Of a stretch of DNA of 64,000 nucleotides, positions 1 through 12,377 are shown in pieces. Position numbers and translations under genes: made by a program. The notes under the pieces were generated by a model that saw only the letters and a list, made by a program, of their open reading frames with translations, did not search any database and was not told the DNA's origin. Every line of letters starts with the position of its first letter. Position 1 is the stretch's first letter. Source of the stretch: Nicotiana tabacum (Eukaryota > Streptophyta > Magnoliopsida > Solanales > Solanaceae); assembly GCF_000715075.1 (NCBI RefSeq), contig NC_134093.1:98564826-98628825 (forward strand), read 5' to 3'.

Positions 1-756
1 TTTCGAGAATTAGACGGTTCAAACGGATCGGGCATCCAGTCCAAAGTGCATGTCATGTTCATTGAAGTCAGCATATTTCCTCTAGATAAGTCCTTTCTTA
101 TTCTTTCCTCTGAAAGGGACACTTCTCGATTAATTTGTAATACCTATTAGTTTACCTTCTTATTTTCTTTCGCATTACTTTTTTGAGTCCCTTTCAATCT
201 AATTTTGTCAAAACAAAGCAAAGAAAAGGCCGCAAAACTGGTTACAGTTTCCCCGTTATATAAAGCAAGGATTGTTCGGCATAAACCGTATGGGCAAAGG
301 CATAAAGCCATCTATGATTTTCCTTGACGAGCAAAGGGATGGAAGGGCTGAACAATGTTCCAAGGGTCAACAAAAGTTACTCAGTTAAAAGATTTTTGGG
401 AGCAAGGTTGTTTGCACCACAAATACAAATGGTGATAGGCACAAAATAGTCAGGTTTCGATGCTGAGAAAGAAGATCTCCAGAAAGTAAGGATAGAATCT
501 CCCGGCAATTTGTACGATCATCGAATGAGTTAGCTTTTCTAACAAGTGTAATGGACGCAAGGTCAAGTCACCCAAGAAATCAAGACCACAAACTGACCAC
601 CATTTTAAAACTAACAAATCTTTCTTTGTTCAGAACAGGAACACAACGATTTAGGAAACAGTTCGTGAAAAGACAAACACTACCAAGTGAAGTTCTCAAA
701 TACTTGATTTCCTTCCAATATACATGTAATCATGCTATTTTTAGTTTCATTATAGG

Positions 757-1371
757 GAATCAACACCCTATCTTCACCTCAGGGTACTACATCCCCTGGT
801 TGCATTTCTTATTGCTAACATAGGGTACGACATTCCCTAGTAGCATCTCACAGAGCCACATGATTCATCTTTTTGCCAACATAGGGTACGACATTCCCTA
901 GTAGCATCCCAGAGTGCCACGAGCCTCATTTTTATTGCCAACATAGGGTACGACATTCCCTAGTAGCATCTCAAAATGCCATGAGCCTCATCTTATCACC
1001 AACACAGGGTACTACATCCCCTGGCTGCATTACTTTCTGCCAACATAGGGTACAACATTCCCTAGTAGCATCTCAGAATGCCATGAGCCTCATCTTATTT
1101 CCAACACAGGGTACTACATCCCCTGTTTGCATTACTTTCTGCCAACATAGGGTACGACATTCCCTAGTAGCATCTCAGAGTGCCACGGGCCTCATCTTAT
1201 TGCCAACACAGGGTACTACATCCCCTGACTGCATTACTTTCTTCCAACCTAGGGTACGACATTCCCTAGTAGCATCTCAGAGCATCACGAGCCTCATCTT
1301 ATTGTCAACACAGGGTACTACATCCCCTGGTTTCCTTCCTTCTTATTAACATAGGGTACGACATCCCCTAT
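757..1371. repeat. 3' UTR tandem repeat array, about 102-bp dimeric unit
   Basis: Each full unit has two halves of about 60 and 42 bp. One starts AGGGTACGACATTCCCT and the other CAGGGTACTACATCCCCTG. Both openings are short inverted repeats (AGGG/CCCT; CAGGG/CCCTG). Roughly five to six units are present and the first ones carry only one type of half. A 102-bp period is 34 codons, so one frame stays open (981-1349) and reads as a 34-residue peptide repeat. I regard that as an artefact rather than a gene. Confidence 0.9.
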
Positions 1372-2110
1372 TATAAAAAAAAAAAAAATTGTGTTTTTTT
1401 TTTCAATTCTTTATTCTGCAATAGCAAAGATAGTTTAATGTATTTTCAATAACTCACAAAAATTTCCTAGTGCAAACTGGGGCAGAAATTGTTTGTTTGT
1501 TTTGTTTGTTTCTGATGGCTTGCAAATTTTTATGCAAAGTACAGATTAGATGTGCAAGAAAAGACTCCAGCTCTCGCCAGAGAAAGTGGAACGTTTGATC
1601 TCAATACCAGCCGCAACCAGCCTTAATGTAATGCATGCGGAGACATAGGGTCTCAAGATCCATCTTCTCATCATCTGATCAAGAATCAAGCCTGGGATAA
1701 TATTTCATAGTTTATTACATCGAGAGCATCAAGTTTCAGTTTAAAGTCAATGGGGGAAGCAGGTCAAGAATCAAGACAAGACTCGAGATGGCATTTAGAT
1801 AGGAATTTTGTAACTCTTAGATTTCAAGAGTATGTAATTTCCTTTTTCTTTTGATATAATGGTAGGAGCTGCGGATCGGAACCTCGACGGAACTTCACTC
1901 GACTCTCCCTCTATGTATACTCCATCACTCTTCTTTCACTTGAACTACACATGACCTGATTCCCTTATAACCTGGGATATGTAGGCTGCCTAAAACCAAG
2001 GCTCGGTCGCAACGCCTTCTTTTCACTTCTTTTCCCCTTTAAATAATAGGGTGGTCAAAAATCAGTCACCTTGTTCATTTTCTTTGCCTGAAAACTCTTC
2101 ATGTTTCCAA

Positions 2111-2126
2111 GCAAAGAGGGGCATGC
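2111..2126 (+). other. Polypurine tract of element A
   Basis: The sequence GCAAAGAGGGGCATGC lies directly before the LTR 5' end (TGTGAAC). A purine run here is where plus-strand DNA synthesis is primed. It shows that the LTR at 2127 is a 3' LTR rather than a solo LTR. Confidence 0.65.
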
Positions 2127-5050
2127 TGTGAACAACTAATTTTTGACCACACTCAAATTCTATACTATTTTAGTGTAAATATGTGCTTTATGTCTAATCT
2201 TGATATTTTAAACATTTATCTCACTTTTAGTAGAGTTTATAAAAACTACAAAAATATTCACACTTTTAAAATACATTTTGTTTTCTATTTGTAAAGAGAA
2301 AAAAACTACTTGGTTTCATATAATTAGAATTTTAATAAGTAAGATATAGTATCTTTCTTAGTATAATTTAAACTACAATGTAAATATTTATTTTTTTATG
2401 TATATAATATTTAAATTTAAAAGTAGCTGACTAATATTTTTAGCTATATATTTTACTTTCTCTTTTGTTCATTTAGAAAAAAAAAAGAAAAAAAAAGCAA
2501 CTAACGAGAAGAACAAAAGTAAGGTACAAAAGAATATTATCCTAACTAATCACCCATGATCTGCTCACCCCAATCCTCATTTTCCTAACACCCCCACTTT
2601 GCACGTCTCTCCCCCACTTTGCACGTCTCACACACACTCAATTCCTCCTTTTCACTTTAAAACCCCATGTTCCCCACTCAAAATTAGAGGAAGAAGATTT
2701 AAAAAAAAAAACTATTAATATTCTTCTTTATATAGAAAAAGAGGGACGAGCAAAGAAAAAAAAAATTTTGGGGAGGAAAAAGAGAGAAAACTTTGAATAG
2801 GAGAAAAAAAGAGGAGGAGCATTAGAGACGATCGGATAGAAAAATCAGTAATTAAAATTAGCATTGTTCTTTTAGAGTGAAAATCATTTGGAGATAAATT
2901 ATTCGGTGGACTTATTAGGTTCAGAGTCGAAAATCGAAGTATCCTTCGTGGTTTTAAATTCGCAGGTTCAACGCAGCAGATTGTAGATATTTTCTTTGTT
3001 TGAAATCTTACAAAAGGTAATACTCAATCTCATTTGTTAGTTTAATATAATGTATGATATTAGTTTATTTAAATTCAATTATTCTTTTGCTTTCTTTTGT
3101 ATTTTAAATAGCGTCGGTTTCTTCTTGTTATTTATATATGTACATGTATGTTTAAAATTAATCTGAAATGTATTTCTAACTTTTACTAATCTGAAATTTG
3201 TTCTTAACTTTTAATCTTTAGTTCTAATCTATTCTTTTGCCACAATTCACGTGAAATTTTAAATCATAGATAGTTCATAAAATTGTTTAAAGCTTTTTGT
3301 CAACAAAAATACTTCTTTGGTTAAATTCTATTTAATGTATGAGTTTATTACTTACTTTTGATTTTGGTTATCAACGTTCTGGTGCAAATCCTTACAAATA
3401 TGTTAGGTCCTTATTCTTTATTTGGGATTAAAACTTACTCTCTTTTAGTTATTTTTTTTTCTCTTTCCTCGAACTAGTATTCTGCTAACTAGTATTCTGT
3501 ATAAATGGGTTTAGTGATAAATTTGGTGTAAATTAGTTTACTTACTTTAAATCATTTTTATTTTTCAAAATTTGTTCATATAATATTATCGTAGTGTAGA
3601 TTACATGGATTTGGTTAGAGTCCCATTAGTTAAGAAGAATAAAGTTAATTTAAAGTTAGATTTTATTTTTAATTTAGTTTCAACGTAAACATCATTCCGA
3701 TTCATTTATTTTTTTGTTAGGGTAGTTAAATAAATAACGTAACTCAAGTTCTGTCTAAACATATTTGAAGATTTAAGTTGAAATAGTCTAATAACATTTA
3801 AGTTTCAATTGATGTTAAGATTGTTAGTTTAGGTAGTTTTGAGTCTCTGTGTCAGTAAAATAATTTCATGAGTTCGGTTATATCACATGGTCAGTTTTCT
3901 TTTAATCATATCTATATTTTAAAATTTAAAATCACAGTATTATATTTAATTAATATTTCTTTATCTTTATAAACAATATAACTATCATTGTGTGTCTGGA
4001 ATTTTGGTGAGAATGTATTACTATCATTTGATTTACATTCTGTTAGAATAATATATATAAATTGCCAAAGGGTTCATATTTAATTAGATAAAAAGTGATA
4101 ACACTGGGATCTTTAGTTCATTTATATAAATTTATTGTGTTATTAATCTTTGAGCATGTCATTTTATTTTATGTTAATTTGCCCTGTGTTGGAATCAATA
4201 TAGCTCATTATTAAGTGGAACAATAAGGGGAATAAATCTGAGTTTAGAGTTAGCTAAAAAAGTGAGCCTAAATGTTACTTCGGACTTATTCCATAATTAA
4301 ACAGGTAGAAGCGCAAATAATTGTGAGGGAGCGAAATGAGCCATGAACTAATTCAAGATTCGTTCCAATAAGTAAAAATAAAATATAGAAATAAATATCT
4401 CAGATCTAAAAAGAAAAAAAATAAATGAAATACTTTGAATATGCTAGTATGCTTTAGGCACGTGTTAATCAATTGAATCATCGTGATTATGTATACGTTC
4501 GCGTGATATAATTATGATTCCCAAAACTAATACCAAGGTATGTGTTCGCGCAACTTTGGGCGAAACAATCTTAAAAATAATAATGTGTTATTAATTGTGT
4601 ATACGTACGCGTGACATGATTCTTGAAACACCAAACAAAATGAATACACGTACGCGTGATTCGTTTCAAGATAATTTCATAAGTATGAATAATCAAGCAA
4701 TTAAAAGCGGTAAAAAGATAAATGTACATAGGTTCTAAAATGAGTAATTAAATAATTTAATTAAGCCAGATATGATTAAAGCGACCGTGCTAAAACCACG
4801 GAATCCGAGAGTGCCTCACACCTTCTCTCGGGTTAACAGAATTCCTTATCCGGTCTTCTGTGTTCGCGGACCGTAAAACGGAGTCAAATTTCCTCGATTT
4901 GGGATTTAAAATAAATCGGTGACTTGGGACACCATAAATTATCCCAAGTGGCGACTCTGAATCTAATAAATAATCTCATTTCGATTAATGTCACTTAAAT
5001 TGGAAAAACTCCTTTGGCACCATCCCCCCCGGGAAAAAGGAGGTGTGACA
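2127..5050 (+). repeat. Element A 3' LTR (2924 bp)
   Basis: It starts TGTGAACAACTAATTTTTGA and ends GGGAAAAAGGAGGTGTGACA, with canonical TG...CA ends. The same start and end bound solo LTR G at 26850-29038, and the last 600 bp of the two are clearly homologous, so they belong to one family. A purine-rich region at 2470-2830 holds a TATA-like TTTATATAG (2728-2736). It interrupts LTR B. The bases after it are CTCAC; the matching target duplication would be left of the window. The LTR is AT-rich with no ORF of note. Confidence 0.85.
4490..4675. repeat. Four copies of a CG-rich motif in the A LTR
   Basis: Variants of TATACGTWCGCGTGA occur near 4491, 4531, 4599 and 4649, separated by unrelated AT-rich sequence. 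LTR G has diverged counterparts at about 28475-28615 (GTACGGTTCCCGTGGCATG, GTGCGTTTCACGTGACTCG, GTGCATTTCACGTGACGCG). The motif is near-palindromic (ACGCGT, CACGTG cores). Confidence 0.7.
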
Positions 5051-5058
5051 CTCACGTT

Positions 5059-5077
5059 TCTGCACAAAAAGTGCAGA
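5059..5077. other. Conserved LTR hairpin (TCTGCAC/GTGCAGA)
   Basis: This is a perfect 7-bp stem with an AAAAA loop. The same stem occurs in D (TCTGCAC-ACAAG-GTGCAGA near 29532) and E (TCTGCACA...TGTGCAGA near 32873), in each case followed by a second GTAC-GTAC hairpin. Confidence 0.7.
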
Positions 5078-5280
5078 GTGTAGTATGAGTACAACTGACC
5101 CCATGTACTCTGTAAGTGCCGAGCCTAACCTCGACGAAGTAGTGACGAGGCTAAGGCAGGTCGCTTACATTAACTTGTACGCAAAATAATAATAATAACA
5201 AGAATAGAGGTAAAATAGTTAAATCATATCAATAATCGAGGTCAATTCGGCAGTCACAATCAATTATTTCTTTTATCTTT

Positions 5281-5460
5281 CTGTTGCGGCGTGCAATCCG
5301 TTACCACAATATAATCCTTCAATTAAATTCCGATGCAGCGTGCAACCCGATCCAACAATATAAACATAAAATAAAATCCGTTGCGGCGTGCAACCCAATC
5401 CAACAATATAATCTTTCAAATGAATTCTGTTGCGGCGTGAAACTCGATCCAACAATATAA
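5281..5460. repeat. LTR B minisatellite, about 57-bp unit, 4 copies
   Basis: Units carry GTTGCGGCGTGCAAC, itself an inverted repeat (GTTGC/GCAAC), followed by a CCGATCC-type tail and an AT-rich spacer. It is the counterpart of the arrays in C, D, E, F and H2. Confidence 0.85.
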
Positions 5461-7424
5461 ATTAACAACACTTATAAGTAAGACTACTACAAAAAATGCC
5501 ACAATTAATAAGAAATTATTAGGCAACAAGGTGTACAATAATTATAAATTATGTAGGAAACGTAAGTAACAAATAAGTATAGAATCAAGAAAGAGATAGA
5601 CAATTTTATATACGAAATGCTAATTATCAATTAGCAATTATGGCACAAAAATTAAATAAGCAGGTAACAATTAAGGCATGAAAGCAAAGCATAATAGTAG
5701 GAAATGAAAATAAAAGAATTAATTAATATAAAAATTAATTCATGAACTAAGATAATTAATGAAATACGTAAAAACATGGAATCAAGCAATTCGATGACGT
5801 ATATACACTCGTCACCTCATCTATACATTGCTACATATGAAATTCACATAACACATAATTAAGGGGTTCTATTCCCTCAAGTCAAGGTTAACCACGACAC
5901 TTACCTTTCCTTGCAATTCAAGTGATCACTCGACCACGGCTTTTCCTTTCGAATTAATCTCCAAACCAATCAAACCTAGCAAATTTATTTACCAATAATT
6001 CAATTTAAGCTTTAGAAATTATTCAAAATTCGAAAGAGACTTAAATTAAGTCATTTTTGGAAAGGTCGACCAAAAGTTAATGTGGGGCCCACTTTTTGAA
6101 ACCTGACAAAAAATTACGGAAACCAAACACACATTCCGTTATGAGTTCAACCGTACAAAAATTATCGAATTCCGACATCGGACTGTCTTTCAAATATTCA
6201 TTTTACATTTTCGGAAGATTTTACAAAAAATCTGATTTTCTTCAATTAAACTCACAGATTCATGATGTAAATAAGTATGGAATCATGAAATATAATCAAT
6301 ATAGGATAAGGAACACTTACCCAGTTCGAACTTATGAAAAATCCCTTTGAAATCGCCCAAATCCGAGACTTAAAACTCAAAAATGAATAAAAATGGCAAA
6401 CTCCCGATTTTAAGCATTCTGTCCAGCATTTTCGCATCAACGGATATTATTTTCGCAACTACGGGCTCGCATTTGCGAAAAAAATCTCACATATGCAAAA
6501 TGAGCTTACGAAACAGGTGTCTGCATCTGCAGAAAATGAGCCGCATTTGCGGCTGCGCATGAAGAAGCCGCAAGAGCGGTCCCTTCGCAATTGCGGTCAC
6601 TGAGCCACAGAAGAGATGGTCGCATCTGCGATCATTTGCTTGCAGAAGCGAGAAGGCTGACCAGGCTCCAAATCGTAGAAGCGACAAGGTTCTCCGCAGA
6701 AGTGGGGCTGCACATGCGCTCCAAAAGTCGCATGTGCGAAACACTAGAACCAGACCTGCAAATTTTTATAAAATCGTCCGAAACTCACCCGAGATACTCC
6801 GGACCCCGTCCAATCATACCAACCAGACACATAACATAATGCGAACCTACTCGATATCTCAAATCACGTCAAATAATGTCATAACTACTAATCACAACTC
6901 GATTCAGACTTTTGAGTTTATGAAATTTTAAATTCTATAACTCACGCCGAAACATGTCAAATCAATCCGGAATAACCTCAAATTTTTCAGGTAAGTCCCA
7001 AATGATATAACGAAACTATTCTAACTCTTGGAATCTCAATCCGAGTTCGATATCGACAAAGTCAAATGTACTGTCAAACTTTGGAAATCTTTAACCTTTA
7101 AGTTTCTAGTTTTTGTCAAATGGCGATAATTCGAGCTAGGGAATTCCGAATTTGATTCCGGGCATACGCCTAAGTTTCAAATTAGGATACGGACCTACCG
7201 GGACCGTCAAAATACCAATCGGGGTCTGTTTGCTCGAAACGTTGACCGAAGTCAACTTAAATGAGTTTTAAAGCACTATTTCATATTTTTATCAATTTTT
7301 CACATAAAAAGTGTTCGGAAAAATATACGGATGTACACAAGTCGAAGAATGCTGAATGGTGCTATTCGAGGTCTCGGAGCACAAAATTGAATGTTAAATT
7401 TAAAGATGACCTATCGGGTCATCA

Positions 7425-8522
7425 TATAACCAACGAAAATAATCAGGGAAAAACATGAAAATAAGGTCAGATATTTACCCCCTTGTTGAGATGAGAACAA
7501 CACCGTGAAAATCACCTCAAATAGAGTTCTAGAACACAAGATATGCTCAAAATACTAAAATACTTAGTATGTCCATTTAAAACACTGTCCATGCGATTTT
7601 TGTTCTTCGCCTTCACGGGACACCTTCGCGTTCGCGAAGAGCAATTTTTCGCGTTGACCAGTCAACCCAAATTTCCTTCTTTGCGTTCGCGAAGAACAAA
7701 GTCCGCACCAGAAACCAACAATCTTTTCCGATACGGAAATGGGCATAACTCTCTCATACGGCCTTAGAATTCGACGATTCTTGTTGCAATGGTTCTATAA
7801 TTACGATACAGACCTAGTGGTTCAATCCAATAACAAATCAAAGGTTGTTTGCTCAATACGATACCCTTTATGTCCAAAGAAATGACATTGAAACATCAAA
7901 TAAGAGCGCGACACAACCCAAACACATCCGGATCACACGCGAGGCTCCCGGGACCCCGTCCAATTACACAAACAAGTCCCAAAACATAACAGAAACCTAC
8001 TCGAGGCCTCAAATCATACCAAACAACATCAAAACCATGAATCGACGATCAAATCCTCCTTTTAACTTTCAAACATTCAAACTTTGACGAACGCGTCCAA
8101 ATTACACTTAAACATTCCGGAATGACGCCAAACTTTATGTACAAGTCATATACGAATCTATTCCAAGGCTCAGAACCCCAAATGGACATCGATAACACTA
8201 AAGTCCACTTCAAACCAAACTTAGGAAATTCTAAAACCTTCAAATTGCTAACTTTCCACAATAAGCGTCAAAATGCTCCCGGACCACCCGATACTCAACC
8301 TGAACATACGTCCAAGTCCAAAATCATCATACAAACCTATTGGAACCTTCAAATCCCGATTCCGAGGTCATTTACTCAAAAGGCAAATCTTGGTCAAGTC
8401 TTCCAACTTAAAGCTTTTAAATTGAGAATTTTCCATCCGAATCATCTCCGAACTTCCCAAAATTCAATTCTGACCACGCGTACAGGTCATAGAACATGAA
8501 GTGAAGCTACTCAAGGCCTCAA
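7425..8522 (-). repeat. Element C 3' LTR fragment
   Basis: This matches 11230-12330 of the C 5' LTR closely (shared words from about 7525 onward, including the CGCGTTCGCGAAG-type array at 7610-7700). The left part is interrupted by LTR B. The right end stops at CTCAA, about 50 bp short of the LTR terminus, so the LTR end and polypurine tract were lost in a deletion running into the internal region. Confidence 0.75.
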
Positions 8523-9596
8523 TCATAACACTTCCCACACCATTGATCAGCAAAAAATCTCATAAGTTCTTGTTGCACCAATCATAACACATCCCGAATT
8601 ATCAGCCACCATTACACACTCAACTCCTTAATAGTAGTACCATTTTCTTCAAGAGATCCAAGCTCACATCGGAGTACATGCATATCATGTTGGTCCAAAA
8701 CTAGAACTCTTCGTAGGAACCTCATCAAAATCACGCAACCGCTAACATGCTCACAGGAGATAGCCCACCTGTGTAACTTCATATCGACCTCCTCCAACGT
8801 CATTGCTATAGTTACATCCATTATGAAATAAACAAACCACCCTGGGTCCACACTGGTCCTCCAACCATAATAATCCTTTCTATCTTTAACATCACCCGAA
8901 GGTCCAACAACGTGTTGGAAACTCGAAGTTGTATTGCACCTAAGACAATGATCAAACACCTCACTTTTTCCTGCACTCAATCAAGCCCTCCTCGTCACTT
9001 TCAAAATTTGTAAGCGTAGAAACCACCTCTTGAGATCATCTCCATCGAACCATCAACATTGGAAACGCCGACTTGATCTTGAAATCGCAACACACAACCA
9101 TCCCTGCTACCTTCCTCTTAGGTTCCATCTCACAACACCGTGCCCTGAGGCAACAAATGAAGATCGGCATGTCAATGAGTCTCAACGCATTCAATCATGG
9201 ACGACATCACCATAAAATTAACAATAATTCCACCAAATTTGGAGGCATCTAGTCTCAACCGTAGGCAATATCAACACTGGGCTGAAATGACAAAATATTC
9301 CTTCACAAGGTGACATTAATGGTCCGCCCACATTCGTAGGGATAAGCATCCTGTACTGCATCTTCACAACTCGTCGGCGCCCAATTGATAACAAGCACTC
9401 CACACTTTATAAGAATGAGTAGGAAGGAAATGAAGGCTTAATCTCCAATGGAATCAAATCGCACGACTATAAATCAAGAAGGGAAGTGCTCCTAACAACT
9501 CTGTAGCCTCTCGAAGTTAAGTATAGACGTCTCCGTACCGATGCACAAGACTCTACTAGACTTGCTCATGACTCGTGAGACCTAAGTGAACCTAAC
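8523..9596 (-). mobile_element. Element C internal region (non-canonical, no gag-pol recognised)
   Basis: About 1.1 kb lies between the truncated LTR and the primer-binding site. No gag, protease, RT or integrase similarity is visible on either strand. The last 70 bp before the primer site (9520-9596) match the same place in D and F, so this is the true 5' leader. It looks like a gag-pol-less derivative, though a deletion at 8522 means part of the interior is missing. Confidence 0.6.
8612..8980 (-). CDS. Unrecognised 122-codon ORF in element C
   Basis: This ORF is in the sense orientation of element C and begins MSAGKSEVFDHCLR. I do not recognise it. It has a mixed, protein-like composition with acidic and hydrophobic stretches (for example MDVTIAMTLEEVDMKLHRW at roughly residues 54-72) and no obvious signal peptide, zinc motif or low-complexity bias. 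No other ORF of this length occurs in the C interior. It may be a captured gene fragment, a degenerate element gene or chance. Confidence 0.25.
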   Translation of the reverse strand: MSAGKSEVFDHCLRCNTTSSFQHVVGPSGDVKDRKDYYGWRTSVDPGWFVYFIMDVTIAMTLEEVDMKLHRWAISCEHVSGCVILMRFLRRVLVLDQHDMHVLRCELGSLEENGTTIKELSV

Positions 9597-9608
9597 GCTC
9601 TGATACCA
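9597..9608 (-). other. Element C primer-binding site (tRNA-Met type)
   Basis: On the minus strand this reads TGGTATCAGAGC, complementary to the 3' end of plant initiator Met tRNA. It lies three bases from the LTR end. The same site occurs at 29176-29187 and 44310-44321, with one mismatch at 53580. Confidence 0.9.
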
Positions 9609-9611
9609 AGC

Positions 9612-12377
9612 TGTCACGATCCAAAACCCACTATAGGTTGTGATGGCACCCAACGTCACTGTTAGGCAAGCCAACGGTGAACTACCAACTTAATTGTTCA
9701 TTTTATTATTTTTGAAATCATGAATCTTATTAGATAGAGAGATCGATGCATCAAAAGTCGTACATACGTATGATTTAAGTAAAATAAAAGTAAAAGTGTC
9801 TCAATGGTAAGAAAAATCATAAACAAATTCTACAACACCCCAAACCCTGGTGTCATAAGTGCATGCGCATTTATTAGGAAATACAATAACAAAACATCAT
9901 ATGTCTGGAATACAAGGTAGACAGGATAAAGTAAATAATTGGGATGGAAACTCAGTGTGCTGCGAATCATGGCATGCAGTACAGCTCACCAGAGATTCCC
10001 CTCAGTAGCTGCGCCTCCGTGCCCAAGTGACCAAAATGAACCTGTCAAATCCTGCATATTTAGTGCAAAAGTACAGCACAAGTACGTAAATTAATGTGTA
10101 CCCAGTAAGTATCTAGGCTAACCCCGAAGAGGTATTGATGAGGGGTCGACATTGACAGTTACTAGTGGTCCAGCAAATCAAGTATAATAAAGTAGTCAAA
10201 TATGAAATATGGTAGGTAACAATGAGTACAAGCAATTTGCAAATAATATGGTCTACGGCTGAACAGTGAACAAAAAGTCCTCAAACACGGGATACCTCTC
10301 AAATGGAGAACGTAATGGTCAACAACAAATCAACGGTCACATCTCAAGTTTTGAAAATTCATGAATAAGCGGACCTCTTATCAAGTATTTCGCACGATTC
10401 TGCCAAGGCGAGCAGCCCGATCCCATAAGAGTGATTTTATAGAAATGCCTAGGAAAATGACCCGATCCCATAAGAATATGATACATGATACTGCCGAGGC
10501 GAACGACCGAATCCCATAAGAGTGTAGTACTATCGAGGCGAACGACCCAATCCCATAAGAATATGATACTGCCGAGGTGAACGGCCGAATCCCATAAGAG
10601 TCTGGTACTGATGAGGCGAACGACCCGATCCCATAAGAATATGAAGCTTTTACGGGTCTTTGACCCTACTCACGAATTTCTACGGCTGAACAAGTATCTT
10701 GTCAAGTATCTAAAATAGTGAGTCCATTACTTCACGCGAGTCTAGTCTCAGGTCATAATGTGAATTAAAGCATGGCGTGAGTCTAAGTCTACTCGGACAT
10801 AATCATGAATTCTAGCATACGCACAGGCACTCGTCACCTCATACGTGCATAACTCCCACAACTTGTAACACATAACAAATATAAAACCTACGAGATAATT
10901 TTCTCATCATAAGGTTAGACAGGGGAGTTACCTCGCTCCAAAATCCGATAACCGACTTCAACACCTTCCAAACACCTCACACCGATGCCAAACAATCCAA
11001 AACTAATCAAATAACGATCAAACCAATCAAAATATACTCCAATACTCGTAATTTAACAATTAGAAATAAATTCCCAAATCGTCAAGAAAATTCAACAAAG
11101 TCAACCCCCAGGCCCACCCATCCGGATTTCAAAAATTATCAAAAACCATTATTACCCATAACTTATATAGTTTATATTCCAAAAATCATCCAATTTCGTC
11201 CATGAATTGACCCTCAAATAAAAGGACTTACCATCTCATAACTTTGAGGCTCAAAACCCCAATTTCGACAATCCAAACACGGATAAAAATTACCGCACAC
11301 GGAGCTCTAGAACTCAAGCTATGCTCAAAATACTAAAATGCTCGATCTATCCATTTAAAACATTGTCCATGCGATTTTTGTTCTTCGCCTTCGGGGGACA
11401 CTTTTGTGTTCGCGAAGAGCAATTTTTTGCGTTGAACGGTCAACCCAAATTACCTAATTCGTGTTCGCGGGACCTCCCTCGCGTTCGTGAAGAACACAGT
11501 TCGCACCAGAAAGCAGCAAACTTTCCCGATACGGAATTGGGCGTAACTCTCTCATACAACCTCTGAATTCGACGATTCTTATTGCAATATTTCCGTAATT
11601 ACGATATAGATCTAATTTTTTAATCCAATCACAAATCAAAGGTCATTTGCTCAATACGGTACCCTTTATGTCCAAAGAAATGACGTCGAAACATCAAATA
11701 AGAGCGCGATACAACTCAAACACATCCGAAACACACCCGAGACTCCCGGGACCCCGTCCAATTATAGAAACCAGTCCCAAAACATAAATCAAACCTACTC
11801 GAGGCCTCAAATCACATCAAACAACATCAAAACCATGAATCGACGATCAAATGCTCCTTTTAACTTTCAAACATTCAAACTTCGACGAACGCGTTCGAAT
11901 TACACTTAAATATTCTGGAATGACGCCAAACTTTACGTACAAGTCATAAATGATGTTACGAACCTATTCCAAGGCTCAGAACCCCAAACGGATATCCATA
12001 ACACTAAAGTCCACTTCAAAACATACTTAAAAAATTCTAAAATCTTCGAATTGCCAACTTTCCACAATAAGCACTGAAATGCTCCTGGACCACCCGATAC
12101 TCAATCTGAACATACGCCCAAGTCCGAAATCATCATACAAACCTAATGGAATCTTCAAGTCCTGATTCCGAAGTTATTTACTCAAAAGTCAAACATTGGT
12201 CAACTCTTCCAATTTAAAGCTTCTGAATTGAGAATTTTCCATCCGAATCAACTCCGAACTTCCCGAAATTCAATTTTGACCACGCGTACAAGTTATAGAA
12301 CATGAAGTGAAGCTACTCAAGGTCTCAAACTGCTGAACGATGTACTAGATATTAAAATGACCGGTGGGGTCGTTACG
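9612..12377 (-). repeat. Element C 5' LTR (2766 bp)
   Basis: It starts (plus strand) TGTCACGATCC next to the primer site and ends GGTGGGGTCGTTACG, one base off the usual ...TTACA. It contains donor-like sites on the minus strand at 10926-10933 (GAG|GTAACT, weakened) and 11226-11233 (TG|GTAAGT), a minisatellite (10380-10645) and a word array built on GCGTTCGCGAAG at 11385-11500. The flank after it is TATAA; the other flank is outside the window. Confidence 0.85.
10380..10645. repeat. Element C LTR minisatellite, about 40-50 bp unit, 5-6 copies
   Basis: Units read roughly ACTGCCGAGGCGAACGACCC then GATCCCATAAGAATATGAT. The GCCGAGGCGAACGAC core with a GATCCCATAA tail is related to the GATCC tails of the B, D and E arrays. 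Confidence 0.85.

Larger units (their letters stand above)
1..2126 (+). mobile_element. Element A: 3' internal region of an Ogre/Tat-like Ty3/gypsy retrotransposon (partial)
   Basis: This is non-coding sequence ending in a purine-rich tract that abuts an LTR starting TGTGAACAACTA. That fits the region between integrase and 3' LTR of an LTR element whose gag-pol lies left of the window. It contains a tandem array (757-1371) and, at about 1920-2020, a stretch including CCTGGGATATGTAGGCTGCC that I recognise as common in Tat/Ogre 3' regions. Hypervariable tandem repeats in the 3' UTR are established for the Tat/Ogre lineage. The short ORFs here (551-823, 981-1349) look non-coding; the second is a by-product of the repeat period. 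Lineage assignment is inference. Confidence 0.7.
5051..7424 (-). mobile_element. LTR B: partial long LTR of a Tekay-like family, minus orientation
   Basis: The left part is cut off by element A. The right end reads GACCTATCGGGTCATCA, a decayed form of the GGGTCGTTACA that ends other LTRs of this group. It contains the shared landmarks in the same order: double hairpin (from 5059), minisatellite (5281-5460), donor-like sites on the minus strand at 5899-5906 and 6315-6322, and a CGC-N-GCG word array (6440-6745). No internal region is attached, so it is probably a solo LTR. The exact right end is uncertain by a few bases. Confidence 0.7.

Noticed and set aside
981..1349. 122-codon open frame with a 34-residue repeat
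   Set aside because: The frame is kept open by a 102-bp non-coding tandem repeat in a retrotransposon 3' UTR. No start context or conserved protein.
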